A stretch of DNA of 64,000 nt from Rhynchopus sp. YZ270_cl-10. Its lineage: Eukaryota > Euglenozoa > Diplonemea > Diplonemida > Diplonemidae. A model generated the notes under the pieces. The model saw nothing but the letters and a program-made list of their open reading frames with translations, ran no database searches and was not told where the DNA came from. Positions 21,063 to 30,761 of the stretch are shown here, one piece after another. A program made the position numbers and the translations under genes. The stretch's first letter is position 1. Every line of letters starts with the position of its first letter. The DNA lies in contig OZ037840.1 in the NCBI GenBank assembly GCA_964035575.1, positions 124,001 through 188,000 of the forward strand, read 5' to 3'.

Positions 21063-22814
21063 TCAGCCCACCAAATTATCAGCGCAAACGAAAGCCTTCT
21101 TTGTCGAATATCTCTTCTGTACGTAGAGTTTCAAAACATCACAGCCCCCAGAAGACGCAGACACGTTCACAGGTGTGTGTGCTGGTCCGTGCCTCTCAGC
21201 TGCCGCAACATCTTCTGCAGAGCACTCTCCCCTCATGAAGCTGCGCACTGCTGTGTTGTAGTCCTCCCAGTCCTTCTTCCCGCCAACCACGTACATCCAC
21301 TCATTGAGTGTAGATGTGAACCTGGCGCCTTTCGGCACAACCACCTCGGCAACAACCTCCGCGTCACAGCCGGCAGCAAGCTCGATCTTGCAGGGGATCA
21401 GACGCAGTTCATGCTCGCATTCACCTTCGCTGAAGCAGAGGCGGTTGCACAGCACACTGCACCCCAACACACGGCCGGCACGTTCAATGAGGTGCACGTC
21501 ACGCACAAGTGTGCCCACCATGCTGAAGCGGCGTATAACTTCACACCCCATGTCACCACGCAGCACCTTCCCAGTCGCAACTCCCATGTTCACATGTGGT
21601 GCAGTGTCATCATCACCACACAGCAGCAATGTGGCAGCGTGCAGTGCTGAGGTTGCGTGTGACGCACATATTTTCGACGTGTTGAACGAGCAGTGGATCC
21701 TGTCCCCAACAAAGACGTCCACCATCCCACGACGCACTTCTGTTGCCTGCAACGTCTTCAGAAGAAGAGTTGTGAACAGGTCAGAGAAGCTTGTACTGTC
21801 CTCCTCCACGAGGTGCAACGTGTCTTTGATGTTCAGTGTCAGCAGTGTTGCCCTTGTTGAGGACAGACCCAGTGGCTGTGCACGTATCGTCATCAGATTG
21901 GTCCTTGACCCTTGACTGGAAACTGTTGTAGCACCCAAAGAAGTCATGGACTCCTCCCACTCTTCGTCCTTGTCAAACGGCAGACACGTCTGCGGGAGGT
22001 ATGCCTTGTACTTCCGCAGGTTCTCCTCTATACTCTGCAGTGCGTCCCTCATCCCCTCAGGCAGCGCAGCCTCGTGAACCTTCAGCATCTCCGCAACCCC
22101 CTCCACGTCGTACCCCGCAAGCAGCGACGCAATCTCCTGCACAGTGCTGATCGTCCGCTCCATTGTTGACTGCTCCTCCAGGATCGACCTTGCAAACCCT
22201 CTCGTTGCGATGAAGTCAATAAGAAAGACACATGCCGCTCCTAGGTTGAGTGATGTCGTGTCGCTCGAACATGGGGGTGTGGCGCAGTCACTCAAATTCC
22301 TAAAAAATTGTTTCCTCCCCAACTCACCCTCCTGCGGCACAAGACCAGGTAGGTCCAGAAGGCCAAACCTGAAGTACTCCTCCACACACATGAGAGCCAA
22401 CCATGCAAGCACGAACACGACCAACCCAAGCGTGTAACGGATGGGCACCTGCATCACAAGCAGCAGGTCGACGACGAGAACGAGGGGCGACCAGAAGGTC
22501 TCCGCACGCCCACGCGATATCAGATCAGACAACAGGACGGAAACGGCGTACGAGTACGCTATACTGATGACAAGCAGAGTGCGCAACGGGAACTTGAATA
22601 GGATGAGCACCAACGCGATCACGCACGTCACCATCGCCAGCACCACCAGCCACATGCGCACACCACTATGCTGAAAACTCTCCGGCGAAAACGACACCAA
22701 AAACAACAACGCTGCAAGGTTCATCGCAAAGAACAGCTCACGCTTCTTCCTCTCCTTTGTGTCAAGCGTGCCATCCAACGACAGCGCCGCTTCAAGCCAA
22801 CGTGGCAACTTCAT
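21063..22814 (-). CDS. Receptor-like pseudo-cyclase, array member 3
   Basis: A 583-residue protein beginning MKLPRWLEAALSLDGTLD; an adjacent Met codon at 22817 is an equally possible start. The six-helix module is present, and the pre-helix-6 loop carries CATPPC. The signalling helix reads ILEEQSTMERTISTVQEIAS. The linker is short (EEWEESMTSLGATTVSSQGS). The cyclase-like domain has the same inactivating changes as its neighbours (LNIKD, VDVFVGD), plus its own change of RRLEED-region residues to LVEEDSTSFSD. The tail (LYVQKRYSTKKAFVCADNLVG) differs from members 4-9. Sequence is intermediate between the diverged pair 1-2 and the homogeneous group 4-9. Confidence 0.85.
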   Translation of the reverse strand: MKLPRWLEAALSLDGTLDTKERKKRELFFAMNLAALLFLVSFSPESFQHSGVRMWLVVLAMVTCVIALVLILFKFPLRTLLVISIAYSYAVSVLLSDLISRGRAETFWSPLVLVVDLLLVMQVPIRYTLGLVVFVLAWLALMCVEEYFRFGLLDLPGLVPQEGELGRKQFFRNLSDCATPPCSSDTTSLNLGAACVFLIDFIATRGFARSILEEQSTMERTISTVQEIASLLAGYDVEGVAEMLKVHEAALPEGMRDALQSIEENLRKYKAYLPQTCLPFDKDEEWEESMTSLGATTVSSQGSRTNLMTIRAQPLGLSSTRATLLTLNIKDTLHLVEEDSTSFSDLFTTLLLKTLQATEVRRGMVDVFVGDRIHCSFNTSKICASHATSALHAATLLLCGDDDTAPHVNMGVATGKVLRGDMGCEVIRRFSMVGTLVRDVHLIERAGRVLGCSVLCNRLCFSEGECEHELRLIPCKIELAAGCDAEVVAEVVVPKGARFTSTLNEWMYVVGGKKDWEDYNTAVRSFMRGECSAEDVAAAERHGPAHTPVNVSASSGGCDVLKLYVQKRYSTKKAFVCADNLVG

Positions 22815-23698
22815 CATAACTGCACCAGAACGGGCCACGCTATTTCTACCGTTACGCTAGTCTCAATATGTGTGTCTGGTGATTGCAGTGTTGTGTGGTG
22901 TGGAAGAGAGTGTTATGAAATAATAAAAACCCCGTTCGTCCTTTTAGTTGGTACGCTACCCACGGTTTTTTTCTTTTTTTTCTTTTTTTTTTTTTTCTTC
23001 AAAAAGCCCAAAAATGGATGACTGAAGTACAGAAATGCAATGAGTACATAATAGAAGGGGAAGGGAATGAACTAACAGTCTCAGACGTTTGAATCTTTTG
23101 AGATTCTGTCTTTTTCAATTCGTTTTCTTTGCCCTGCAGCGCTGCCTCCAATCTTTTTAGAATTGTCAACAAGTTGGTTTATCAAAAAAAAAGTGAAGTT
23201 ATTAATGCAGGCACCTCCGACTGACCCACGTACGATGCCAGCCATCCGGATGAAAGCACAAGTACCCTGCGGCCAACAACAGAAGATGTAAAAAGGAAAC
23301 CTAATGACTGGCCCGTACCGTAAGAGAACGAGGGCGGTTCACAACCGCTCGACAGCCGGCGGCCCACCTTCCGTTGAAGAGTTGTGAGCTTACAGGTACT
23401 GCAGTTCGCTGCACCCAACGCTTGATGCACGATAGTCTACACAAGAGAGCAGAAACCCAAAAACACAAAAAGGGGTGGGCGGGGGGGTCACAACATCTCT
23501 CTCTTGGCGCCCCATGCTGTACCGACAGTTGGGCCTCACCCTTTCTCTTAGGGATATACATGGACGTCCTTACAGGCAGCACACCGTAACCCAAAGGCGT
23601 GGCAGAGAGACTCCGTAGAGCGACTCTGGCCTGACCGCTAAAAAAAAAAAAAACGTTGTGCCTGGGAAAAGCTACTCCGCGCAAAAAAAGTGCAATTA
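22815..23698. other. Intergenic region with a dispersed 55-bp repeat
   Basis: A segment at about 23200-23262 (core GATGCCAGCCATCCGGATGA) recurs at about 29672-29731 downstream of the FAM91 side of the array. Elsewhere there are poly-T runs (22965-22997) and a poly-A run (23640-23653). No gene was supported. Confidence 0.55.
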
Positions 23699-24618
23699 CT
23701 GGGGGGGGGGCTAATACAAGTACCCCTGCAAATACAAGTACCCCCCGGGTTTTTCGATTTAGATTAATTTATACTTTTAATACAAGTACCCCCCACTTTT
23801 GTGTACGTTTTTCTTAGTAGGTGGTGCCAAAGAAAATTTCCCAGCAATTTTTACCCACAAAAATCGAGAATTTTTTTTTTCTATTTCGGTGCCAGGCTTT
23901 GCGCTAATTGTTGGCCCTTGGCCCGGGATTTTTGGATATTTTTGTGGTGCGTTTTTTGCAAACCGGGGTTTCTTTACCAAAACCAGAGAATCTCATATTT
24001 CATAGTAAGGGTACTTTAGAGCGTTTTTGTACCCACATGTGACCCCACCGTGGAGAGCAATCAGCTCGCGCAATCAAAAGAAACCAGAGAAAAGAAAAAA
24101 CGAAAAAAGTTGGGTACCGTGCACCTGCGGCGCTACCTGTTCCCAGTACAATGTCATCTGAAATTGGGTTTTCAGACTGAAAATGCCCTTGTTTAGGAGT
24201 CTGGGTTCATATTTTGTGAAATTTAAGTCACTAAAATTTTGTCCATTTTCCCGAATATGCCCCACCACAGCGCGGGATTGTCTCAGAAATGCCTCAAAAC
24301 ACTGTTTTTTCACCCCAGACGTTACCCGTCGCAACTATTTGAGGTGCGTTTTTTTGGGTTCGAAACATGATTTTTCAGATTTTTTCTAAAAGTTAGCGCG
24401 AAGCCTGCTTCACACCTTTTCTCTTTTCTCGATTTTTCGGATTTTTGCTAAGGCGTTGTCCCATACAAAAAAAATTATTTTCCCCCCATACAAAATGTAC
24501 AGGGAAAAAGTTTTTAATACAAGTACCCCCATCACCTTTTTTATTTTTGAAAAACCCGGATCTATTAGTTTTGCCCGCTCAATACAAGTACCCGGTACTT
24601 GTATTAGCTCCCCCCCAG
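23699..24618. mobile_element. Tc1/mariner-like MITE with AATACAAGTACC repeats
   Basis: Termini read CTGGGGGG... followed by GCTAATACAAGTACC on both sides (23699 onwards; complement ending 24618). They are flanked by TA (23697-23698 and 24619-24620). The motif AATACAAGTACCCC is repeated several times just inside each end. The 920-bp body lacks a transposase. The element ends 99 bp past the stop codon of cyclase member 4. Confidence 0.75.
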
Positions 24619-24716
24619 TAAAAAACGAAACTCTGTACTGAAAACTTCAGCGACAAATGTAAATTTGCTACTATTAAAATGCTTTCCAAAAATAATTTAT
24701 CCACATATCTATCTAC

Positions 24717-26483
24717 CTAAACAGAATTATCAACAAAGATAGAAGCCTTCTTGCGTTGTCCCCTCGTGCTAAAAGGCAAGTACAGAACATCACAGCCCCC
24801 AGAAGACGCAACCACGTTCACAGGTGTGTATGCTGGTCCCTTCCTCTCAGCTGCCGCAACATCTTCTGCAGAGCACTCTCCCCTCATGAAGCTGCGCACT
24901 GCCAAGTTGTAGTCCTCCCAGTCCTTCTTCCCGCCAACCACGTACATCCACTCCTCCACTGGTGATGTGGTCGTGGCGCCTTTTGGAACAACCAACTCAG
25001 CAACAACCTCCACATCACAGCCGGCAGCAAGCTCGATCTTGCAGGGGATCAGACGCAGTTCATGTTCGCACTCAGCATCGCTGAAGCAGAGACGGTTGCA
25101 CAGCACACTGCACCCCAACACACGGCCAGCACGTTCCAGCACGTTCACGTCCCTCACCAGTGTGCCCACCATGCTGAAGCGGCGCATCACTTCACACCCC
25201 ATGTCACCACGCAGCACCTTCCCAGTCGCAACTCCCATGTTCACGTGTGGTGCAATGTCATCATCATCACGTAGCAACAATGTGGCAGCGTGCAGTGCTG
25301 AGGTTGCGTGTGACGCACATGTTTTCGACGTGTTGAACGAGCAGTGGATCCTGTCCCCAACAAAGACGTCCACCATCCCACGACGCACTTCTGTTGCCTG
25401 CAACGTCTTCAGAAGAAGAGTTGTGAACAGGTCGGAGAAGCGTGCACTGTCCTCCTCCAAGCGGTGCAACGTGTCTTTGATGTTCAGTGTCAGCAGTGTT
25501 GCCCTTGTTGAGGACAGGCCCAGTGGCTGTGCACACACGAACGGGAGTGTGTTGGTCCGTAGGAAGTCACTCGGCATTGCTGCACCCTCGTCTGAGGATA
25601 TGCTCTCTTCCAACGCTTCAACTCCGTCCTCCTTGTCAAACGGCAGACACGTCTGCGGGAGGTATGCCTTGTACTTCCGCAGGTTCTCCTCTATACTCTG
25701 CAGTGCGTCCCTCATCCCCTCAGGCAGCGCAGCCTCGTGAACCTTCAGCATCTCCGCAACCCCCTCCACGTCGTACCCCGCAAGCAGCGACGCAATCTCC
25801 TGCACAGTGCTGATCGTCCGCTTCATTGTTGCTTGCTCCTTCAGGATCGCCCTTGCAAACCCTCTCGTTGCGATGAAGTCAACAACGAACACCAACAGAG
25901 ATATTATCGTACCTGCGGCTGTGTTCCTTGGACACGGAAGTGTCTCACACTGTCTCAGCTTGTCTGATACAGCCCTCCTCCCCAACTCACCATCCTGCGG
26001 CACAAGACCAGGTAGGTCGAAGATGCCAAACCTGAAGGACTCCTCCAGCCACATGAGCAACAACCACGCTAGGACAACACCCACCAGTGCACGGGTATAC
26101 CGTGAGGGCACTTGCATCACAAGCAGCAGGTCCACCACCAGCACGAGCGGCGTCCATAAATCATCGGAGTTGCAGCGAGCAAGCAGATCCCCAACCAGGA
26201 TGATTGCTGAGTGCGAGTAGCCAACTCCAACGACAATGGGAGTCGTCAACTTGAACCTGCCGAAGATAAATATATAACCCATGACCGTTGTCAGCATTGA
26301 AAGCAGTATGGCCCAGACACGCAACCCACCATACTTCATGGACACAAGCATGAAGACGATCAGAAACACAAACGCCGCTGTGTTCATCACAAGGAACAGC
26401 TCCCGCTTCCTCCTCTCCTTTGCGTCAAGTGTGCCATCCAGCGTCAGTGCACCCTCAACACAACGTGGCCACCGCAGCTTCAT
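24717..26483 (-). CDS. Receptor-like pseudo-cyclase, array member 4
   Basis: 588 residues from MKLRWPRCVEGALTLDG, the start shared by members 4-12. The frame is open further upstream, but the upstream sequence is not conserved at the protein level. Six helices, the Cys pair CETLPC, helix TISTVQEIASLLAGYDVEG, YKAYLPQTCLPF, then the linker ALEESISSDEGAAMPSDFL, identical to that of member 6. The cyclase-like domain lacks the first metal Asp and the substrate Lys. The C-terminal tail carries CDVLYLPFSTRGQRKKASIF, a basic motif typical of members 4-9. The spacing of TM helices and loop lengths equals that of catalytic members. Confidence 0.87.
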   Translation of the reverse strand: MKLRWPRCVEGALTLDGTLDAKERRKRELFLVMNTAAFVFLIVFMLVSMKYGGLRVWAILLSMLTTVMGYIFIFGRFKLTTPIVVGVGYSHSAIILVGDLLARCNSDDLWTPLVLVVDLLLVMQVPSRYTRALVGVVLAWLLLMWLEESFRFGIFDLPGLVPQDGELGRRAVSDKLRQCETLPCPRNTAAGTIISLLVFVVDFIATRGFARAILKEQATMKRTISTVQEIASLLAGYDVEGVAEMLKVHEAALPEGMRDALQSIEENLRKYKAYLPQTCLPFDKEDGVEALEESISSDEGAAMPSDFLRTNTLPFVCAQPLGLSSTRATLLTLNIKDTLHRLEEDSARFSDLFTTLLLKTLQATEVRRGMVDVFVGDRIHCSFNTSKTCASHATSALHAATLLLRDDDDIAPHVNMGVATGKVLRGDMGCEVMRRFSMVGTLVRDVNVLERAGRVLGCSVLCNRLCFSDAECEHELRLIPCKIELAAGCDVEVVAELVVPKGATTTSPVEEWMYVVGGKKDWEDYNLAVRSFMRGECSAEDVAAAERKGPAYTPVNVVASSGGCDVLYLPFSTRGQRKKASIFVDNSV

Positions 26484-26975
26484 TGCGACAACCCCAGCTG
26501 TATGTGATACTGTACACTCCTGCGCGTAGGTCCGTTCAGAAAACACGACAATGTGTATTGGTGATGCCTGTTAGTAGTCGTGTGGACTGCAGAAGAGCAG
26601 ACCAGAAAAGGTGGTTTGTGCCGTTCACACCGAAAAACAAAATAGCAGAGGCGATTTGCATAATATTAGTGAACAGATATTTACTTGACCCCTCCCCCGC
26701 TCTCCTCGTTGTATGCGAGTGCAAATGGAAATTTGCAGGCAGGCACGTTGAAGAGGGCCCAAACACATATTTTCTTCTTTTTTTTACAAAAATGCATTTC
26801 AAAGTGATGCTGACCACATATTCCCACCCACACCTAAAAAAATACCCGACCCTTTTTTGGCCCCAAAGTGGACCAACTGAAAAAGTGGCAAGGACCTGGT
26901 ACCTTGCGTTGGCAAACCGAAGTACCAGATCCTGGCACCCTTTTTGAAACATGGTTCTAAGTTGCACCAGTACTT

Positions 26976-27142
26976 CTAAACACCCCGAAACCGCCTGGGT
27001 ACCCCTCTAGATAGGTTATGGGGTGAAAATATGTGGCTTTGGGGGCTTTTCTGACCCTCATTGGGTCAGGAAAGCCGGTAACGCCACATATTTTCACCCC
27101 ATAACCTATCCCGAGGGGTACCCAGGCGGTTTCGGGGTGTTT
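26976..27142. repeat. Long-armed inverted repeat related to the foldback module
   Basis: Arms of about 80 bp (26976-27057 and 27064-27142) separated by a few bases are near-perfect complements. Each arm is a diverged copy of the module in the 7504-8702 and 12135-13331 elements (CACATATTTTCACCCC, GGGTACCCAGGC). A solitary partial module also precedes it (26938-26975). It lies 137 bp downstream of the stop of member 5. Confidence 0.8.
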
Positions 27143-27164
27143 ATCCACCTAAGCACACGTACTC

Positions 27165-27236
27165 ATACTTCGTGGTCCGCCTGAGTCCGCCTGAGTCCGT
27201 CTCAGGTCGTCTCAACTCAGGCGGATCACGAAGTAT
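27165..27236. repeat. Hairpin 43 bp downstream of cyclase member 5
   Basis: ATACTTCGTGGTCCGCCTGAG (27165-27185) pairs with 27216-27236 with one mismatch, giving a 21-bp stem. The 30-base loop is composed of GAGTCCGCCT-like iterations. Position just past a stop codon suggests it could end up in the 3' UTR. Confidence 0.8.
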
Positions 27237-27278
27237 GCATACTTATTTATATTGTGTTGATTTCTTGAGAATATGGCA

Positions 27279-29054
27279 CTACACACTTTCCAAAAAAGTA
27301 TTATCAACAAAGATAGAAGCCTTCTTGCGTTGTCCCCTCGTGCTAAAAGGCAAGTACAGAACATCACAGCCCCCAGAAGACGCAACCACGTGCACAGGTG
27401 TGTATGCTGGTCCCTTCCTCTCAGCTGCCGCAACATCTTCTGCAGAGCACTCTCCCCTCATGAAGCTGCGCACTGCCAAGTTGTAGTCCTCCCAGTCCTT
27501 CTTCCCGCCAACCACGTACATCCACTCGTCCACCACTGAGGCAGCCCTGGCTCCTTTTGGAACAACCAACTCAGCAACAACCTCCGCATCACAGCCGGCA
27601 GCAAGCTCGATCTTGCAGGGGATCAGACGCAGTTCATGTTCGCACTCAGCATCACTGAAGCAGAGGCGGTTGCACAGCACACTGCACCCCAACACACGGC
27701 CAGCACGTTCCAGCACGTTCACGTCACGAGCAAGTGTGCCCACCATGCTGAAGCGGCGCATCACTTCACACCCCATGTCACCACGCAGCACCTTCCCAGT
27801 CGCAACTCCCATGTTCACATGTGGTGCAATGTTGTTGTCATCACCACACAGCAACAATGTGGCAGCGTGCAGTGCTGAGGTTGCGTGTGACGCACATGCT
27901 TTCGACGTGTTGAACGAGCAGTGGATCCTGTCCCCAACAAAGACGTCCACCATCCCACGACGCATTTCTGTTGCCTGCAACGTCTTCAGAAGAAGAGTTG
28001 TGAACAGGTCGGAGAAGCGTGCACTGTCCTCCTCCACGAGGTGCAACGTGTCCTTGATGTTCAGTGTCAGCAGGGTTGCCTTTATGGAGGCCAGACCCAG
28101 TGGCTGAACAGATGTCGACAGTAAAGCGACCCTTGAGCTGTTCTGTGACATTGTTGCGCCAGAATCAGACATGTCGGAATGTTCCTGTGTTTCCTTCACC
28201 TCCTCCTCAAACGGCAGACACGTCTGCGGGAGGTATGCCTTGTACTTCCGCAGGTTCTCCTCTATACTCTGCAGTGCGTCCCTCATCCCCTCAGGCAGCG
28301 CAGCCTCGTGAACCTTCAGCATCTCCGCAACCCCCTCCACGTCGTACCCCGCAAGCAGCGACGCAATCTCCTGCACAGTGCTGATCGTCCGCTTCATTGT
28401 TGCCTGCTCCTTCAGGATGTCACGTGCAAACCCTCTCGTTGCGAGGAAGTCGATCACGAAGATGACTGATGCTGTCAGTGTCTCCCCTACTGTACTCTTC
28501 GCACAGGGAAGAGTCTCGCATTGGGTGAGTTCCTGCATCACAACCTTCCTCCCCAACTCACCCTCCTGCGGCACAAGACCAGGTAGGTCAAACAGGCCAA
28601 ACCTGAAGTACTCCTCTGCACACATGAGAGTCAACCACACAAGCGCGAAGCTGACAAAACCAATAGTGTACCGTGAGGGCACCTGCATGATCAGCAACAT
28701 GTCTGCAAGTAACACAAAGGGCACCCAGGACTGCTGGCCGTAACACCGAGCAAGCAGATCAGACAAGAGCAACGAAAAGGCAAACGAAGCAGCAATGCCC
28801 ACGACAATAGTAGACGACAGCCTAAACCTGCACAAGATCAAGACAAAACCAACCAACGACGTCACCCGCAGCTGGATCAATGAGATGAGACGCACCCACG
28901 TCGGGTTGTACGGCGTCATCGTGAACGCAAGCATAAACACAAACGACGTAACATTCAAAGTAAAAAACAGCTCCCGCTTCCTCCTCTCCTTTGCGTCAAG
29001 TGTACCATCCAGCGTCAGTGCACCCTCTATGCAACGTGGCCACTGCAGCTTCAT
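27279..29054 (-). CDS. Receptor-like pseudo-cyclase, array member 5
   Basis: 591 residues from MKLQWPRCIEGALTLDG. The membrane module is the most distinct among members 4-9 (FTMTPYNPTWVRLISL; LLADMLLIMQVPSRYT). The Cys pair reads CETLPC. The linker is acidic then Ser-rich (VKETQEHSDMSDSGATMSQN). In the cyclase-like domain LNIKDTLHLVEED and VDVFVGDRIHC show the loss of the first metal Asp and the substrate Lys, and ATEMRRGM differs from the usual ATEVRRGM. The tail STRGQRKKASIFVDNTFLESV matches member 4. Downstream lie a hairpin and the FAM91 gene is upstream. Confidence 0.87.
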   Translation of the reverse strand: MKLQWPRCIEGALTLDGTLDAKERRKRELFFTLNVTSFVFMLAFTMTPYNPTWVRLISLIQLRVTSLVGFVLILCRFRLSSTIVVGIAASFAFSLLLSDLLARCYGQQSWVPFVLLADMLLIMQVPSRYTIGFVSFALVWLTLMCAEEYFRFGLFDLPGLVPQEGELGRKVVMQELTQCETLPCAKSTVGETLTASVIFVIDFLATRGFARDILKEQATMKRTISTVQEIASLLAGYDVEGVAEMLKVHEAALPEGMRDALQSIEENLRKYKAYLPQTCLPFEEEVKETQEHSDMSDSGATMSQNSSRVALLSTSVQPLGLASIKATLLTLNIKDTLHLVEEDSARFSDLFTTLLLKTLQATEMRRGMVDVFVGDRIHCSFNTSKACASHATSALHAATLLLCGDDNNIAPHVNMGVATGKVLRGDMGCEVMRRFSMVGTLARDVNVLERAGRVLGCSVLCNRLCFSDAECEHELRLIPCKIELAAGCDAEVVAELVVPKGARAASVVDEWMYVVGGKKDWEDYNLAVRSFMRGECSAEDVAAAERKGPAYTPVHVVASSGGCDVLYLPFSTRGQRKKASIFVDNTFLESV

Positions 29055-30761
29055 TGCAAACAATCGTTTGTTTTCTGCACAATAGGCGAGATAATCTATC
29101 AGGTCTCGGAGTCTGCTCACTACTTGCTTTTGTGTAGTCTGTTCGGGGCATGTGATGTGGGAGGAGGGCTACAGAAAAATGAACTTGGCACAACTGTGCT
29201 GTGTCACAGACACAAGGGTTTTTTTCTACTCAAAATATTGAAAATGAAAACTCACACAATGAGAAAGGAAGCTTTCAGAAAGCGCGAAAAGAGTATTTCT
29301 TTTTTTTTCTTCTTCTTTTCTTTTGCACTGAGCACACGTTCAAAAGCATTGTTTTGCCATCAAGAATTTACTTTATTTTGAAGCACACACGCACATCTGG
29401 GCAATGCCCCACTTTTCGGAACTACCCACAACCGCTGTCAGCTCACACACACACATTGGGGCCATATTCTGAGCAAGAATTACCCCTAGTTATCAAACAC
29501 ACACACACCTGCAAAGCAGGCACACAGCCACACGAAATAGAACATACACCACTTCGCCACGCTCCGCTGTCCACCAGCCCATATAATGAAGCAGGCACAA
29601 GAAACATTTTGGGATGTTTCGTTCTGTAGTATCCAAACCACACGACGCAATACGGCAATTAAAAACTGTAGTTATTAATGCACCTCCGACGGACCCACTG
29701 GACGATGCCAGCCATCCGGATGAAAGCACAATTTAAAAAAAAAAAGGGGGGGGCGACTTTGAAGTGCAAAGCCCCTCTAGCAACAGTGTACCTTTTGGTA
29801 TGAGACCACAACACACCGGGTGGAGCAGCAAGGATGACACTACCGTACATCCATTTTAGAGCAGTCTCACCATGTCTTGGCAGGCACGTGAACCGAAAGG
29901 TTAGACAACGTTGGTATTTCAACATATGCAATCAATAAATTGGTGTAGGAGGAGGGATAAAAACCCATCTTTTCTTTTACAAAGTTTAAAAAAAAGAAAC
30001 AAAACGAAAAACAAAAATCGCGCGTGCGGCCGTTGTTCATTTTTTTTAAACTAGATTGCATGCACCCTACCACCTCCTCACTCCCCCTGAAACTATTGTA
30101 CATCGGCCGGCGCCACCTCAAGATATTTCTTCTGTGCTTCTGGAAGAGAGCTTTTGACCGTCAAACCACAGGCAGTGCGCAGGGAACGGCACTGTGGACT
30201 GGAGCTTCGAATGCATAGGTGACCTGATAGAGAGCGTTGTAGGGTGCATGCTTCCAAAGAGGAAAACAGGAGTTGGTTTTTTTATTTTTATTTTGAAAAC
30301 TTAGTTTGTATTAGTGAAGACACCCCGAGGATGAGCTCCACACCGCTTTTTATTAATTTGAGTAAATTGCAAACGACAAAAAAAAAAAAAGGTGAAGTTG
30401 ATAGTGCAAACAAACGGGGACGCAGGCACTGACACTCCGTGGGTTATCGAACCCCCACGGAGCGTCAGTGCCCCACAAAAATTATTACGCACGGATGCTG
30501 CGCACCCAGAAAAAACTCGGGTATGCGACTATAGGAATATATAGGAAAAAACTCCCCCCTTTTATTTTTCCTTCCTTCAAAACTACACACACAACGCTTT
30601 TGGTTTTTGGGAGACACACAAGGTGCCAGGTTCTATGATAAGCACGGAACCACCCTGCACCTGTTTGTCATATTGTTTCCCGTGCAATACATGGAGAAAC
30701 GTTTCGCACTCGAAACAAGGGTAAAAGATAAAAGAAACGCGAGCTTATTGTTTTATCTTGT
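29055..30761. other. Spacer between cyclase member 5 and FAM91
   Basis: About 1.7 kb with no supported gene. It holds the dispersed repeat at 29672-29731 (also at 23200-23262), a segment at about 30610-30655 (AGCACGGAACCACC) that resembles 41694-41745, a segment at about 30293-30341 resembling 62713-62765, and the hairpin at 30425-30472. Confidence 0.5.
30425..30472. repeat. Hairpin downstream of FAM91
   Basis: GGCACTGACACTCCGTGGG (30425-30443) pairs with 30454-30472, with one A/G position that would still wobble-pair in RNA. The loop is 10 bases. It lies 290 bp past the FAM91 stop codon. Confidence 0.8.

Noticed and set aside
23325-23360. A tRNA-like T-arm (GGCGGTTCACAACCGC)
   Set aside because: No acceptor stem, D-arm or anticodon arm could be placed around it.
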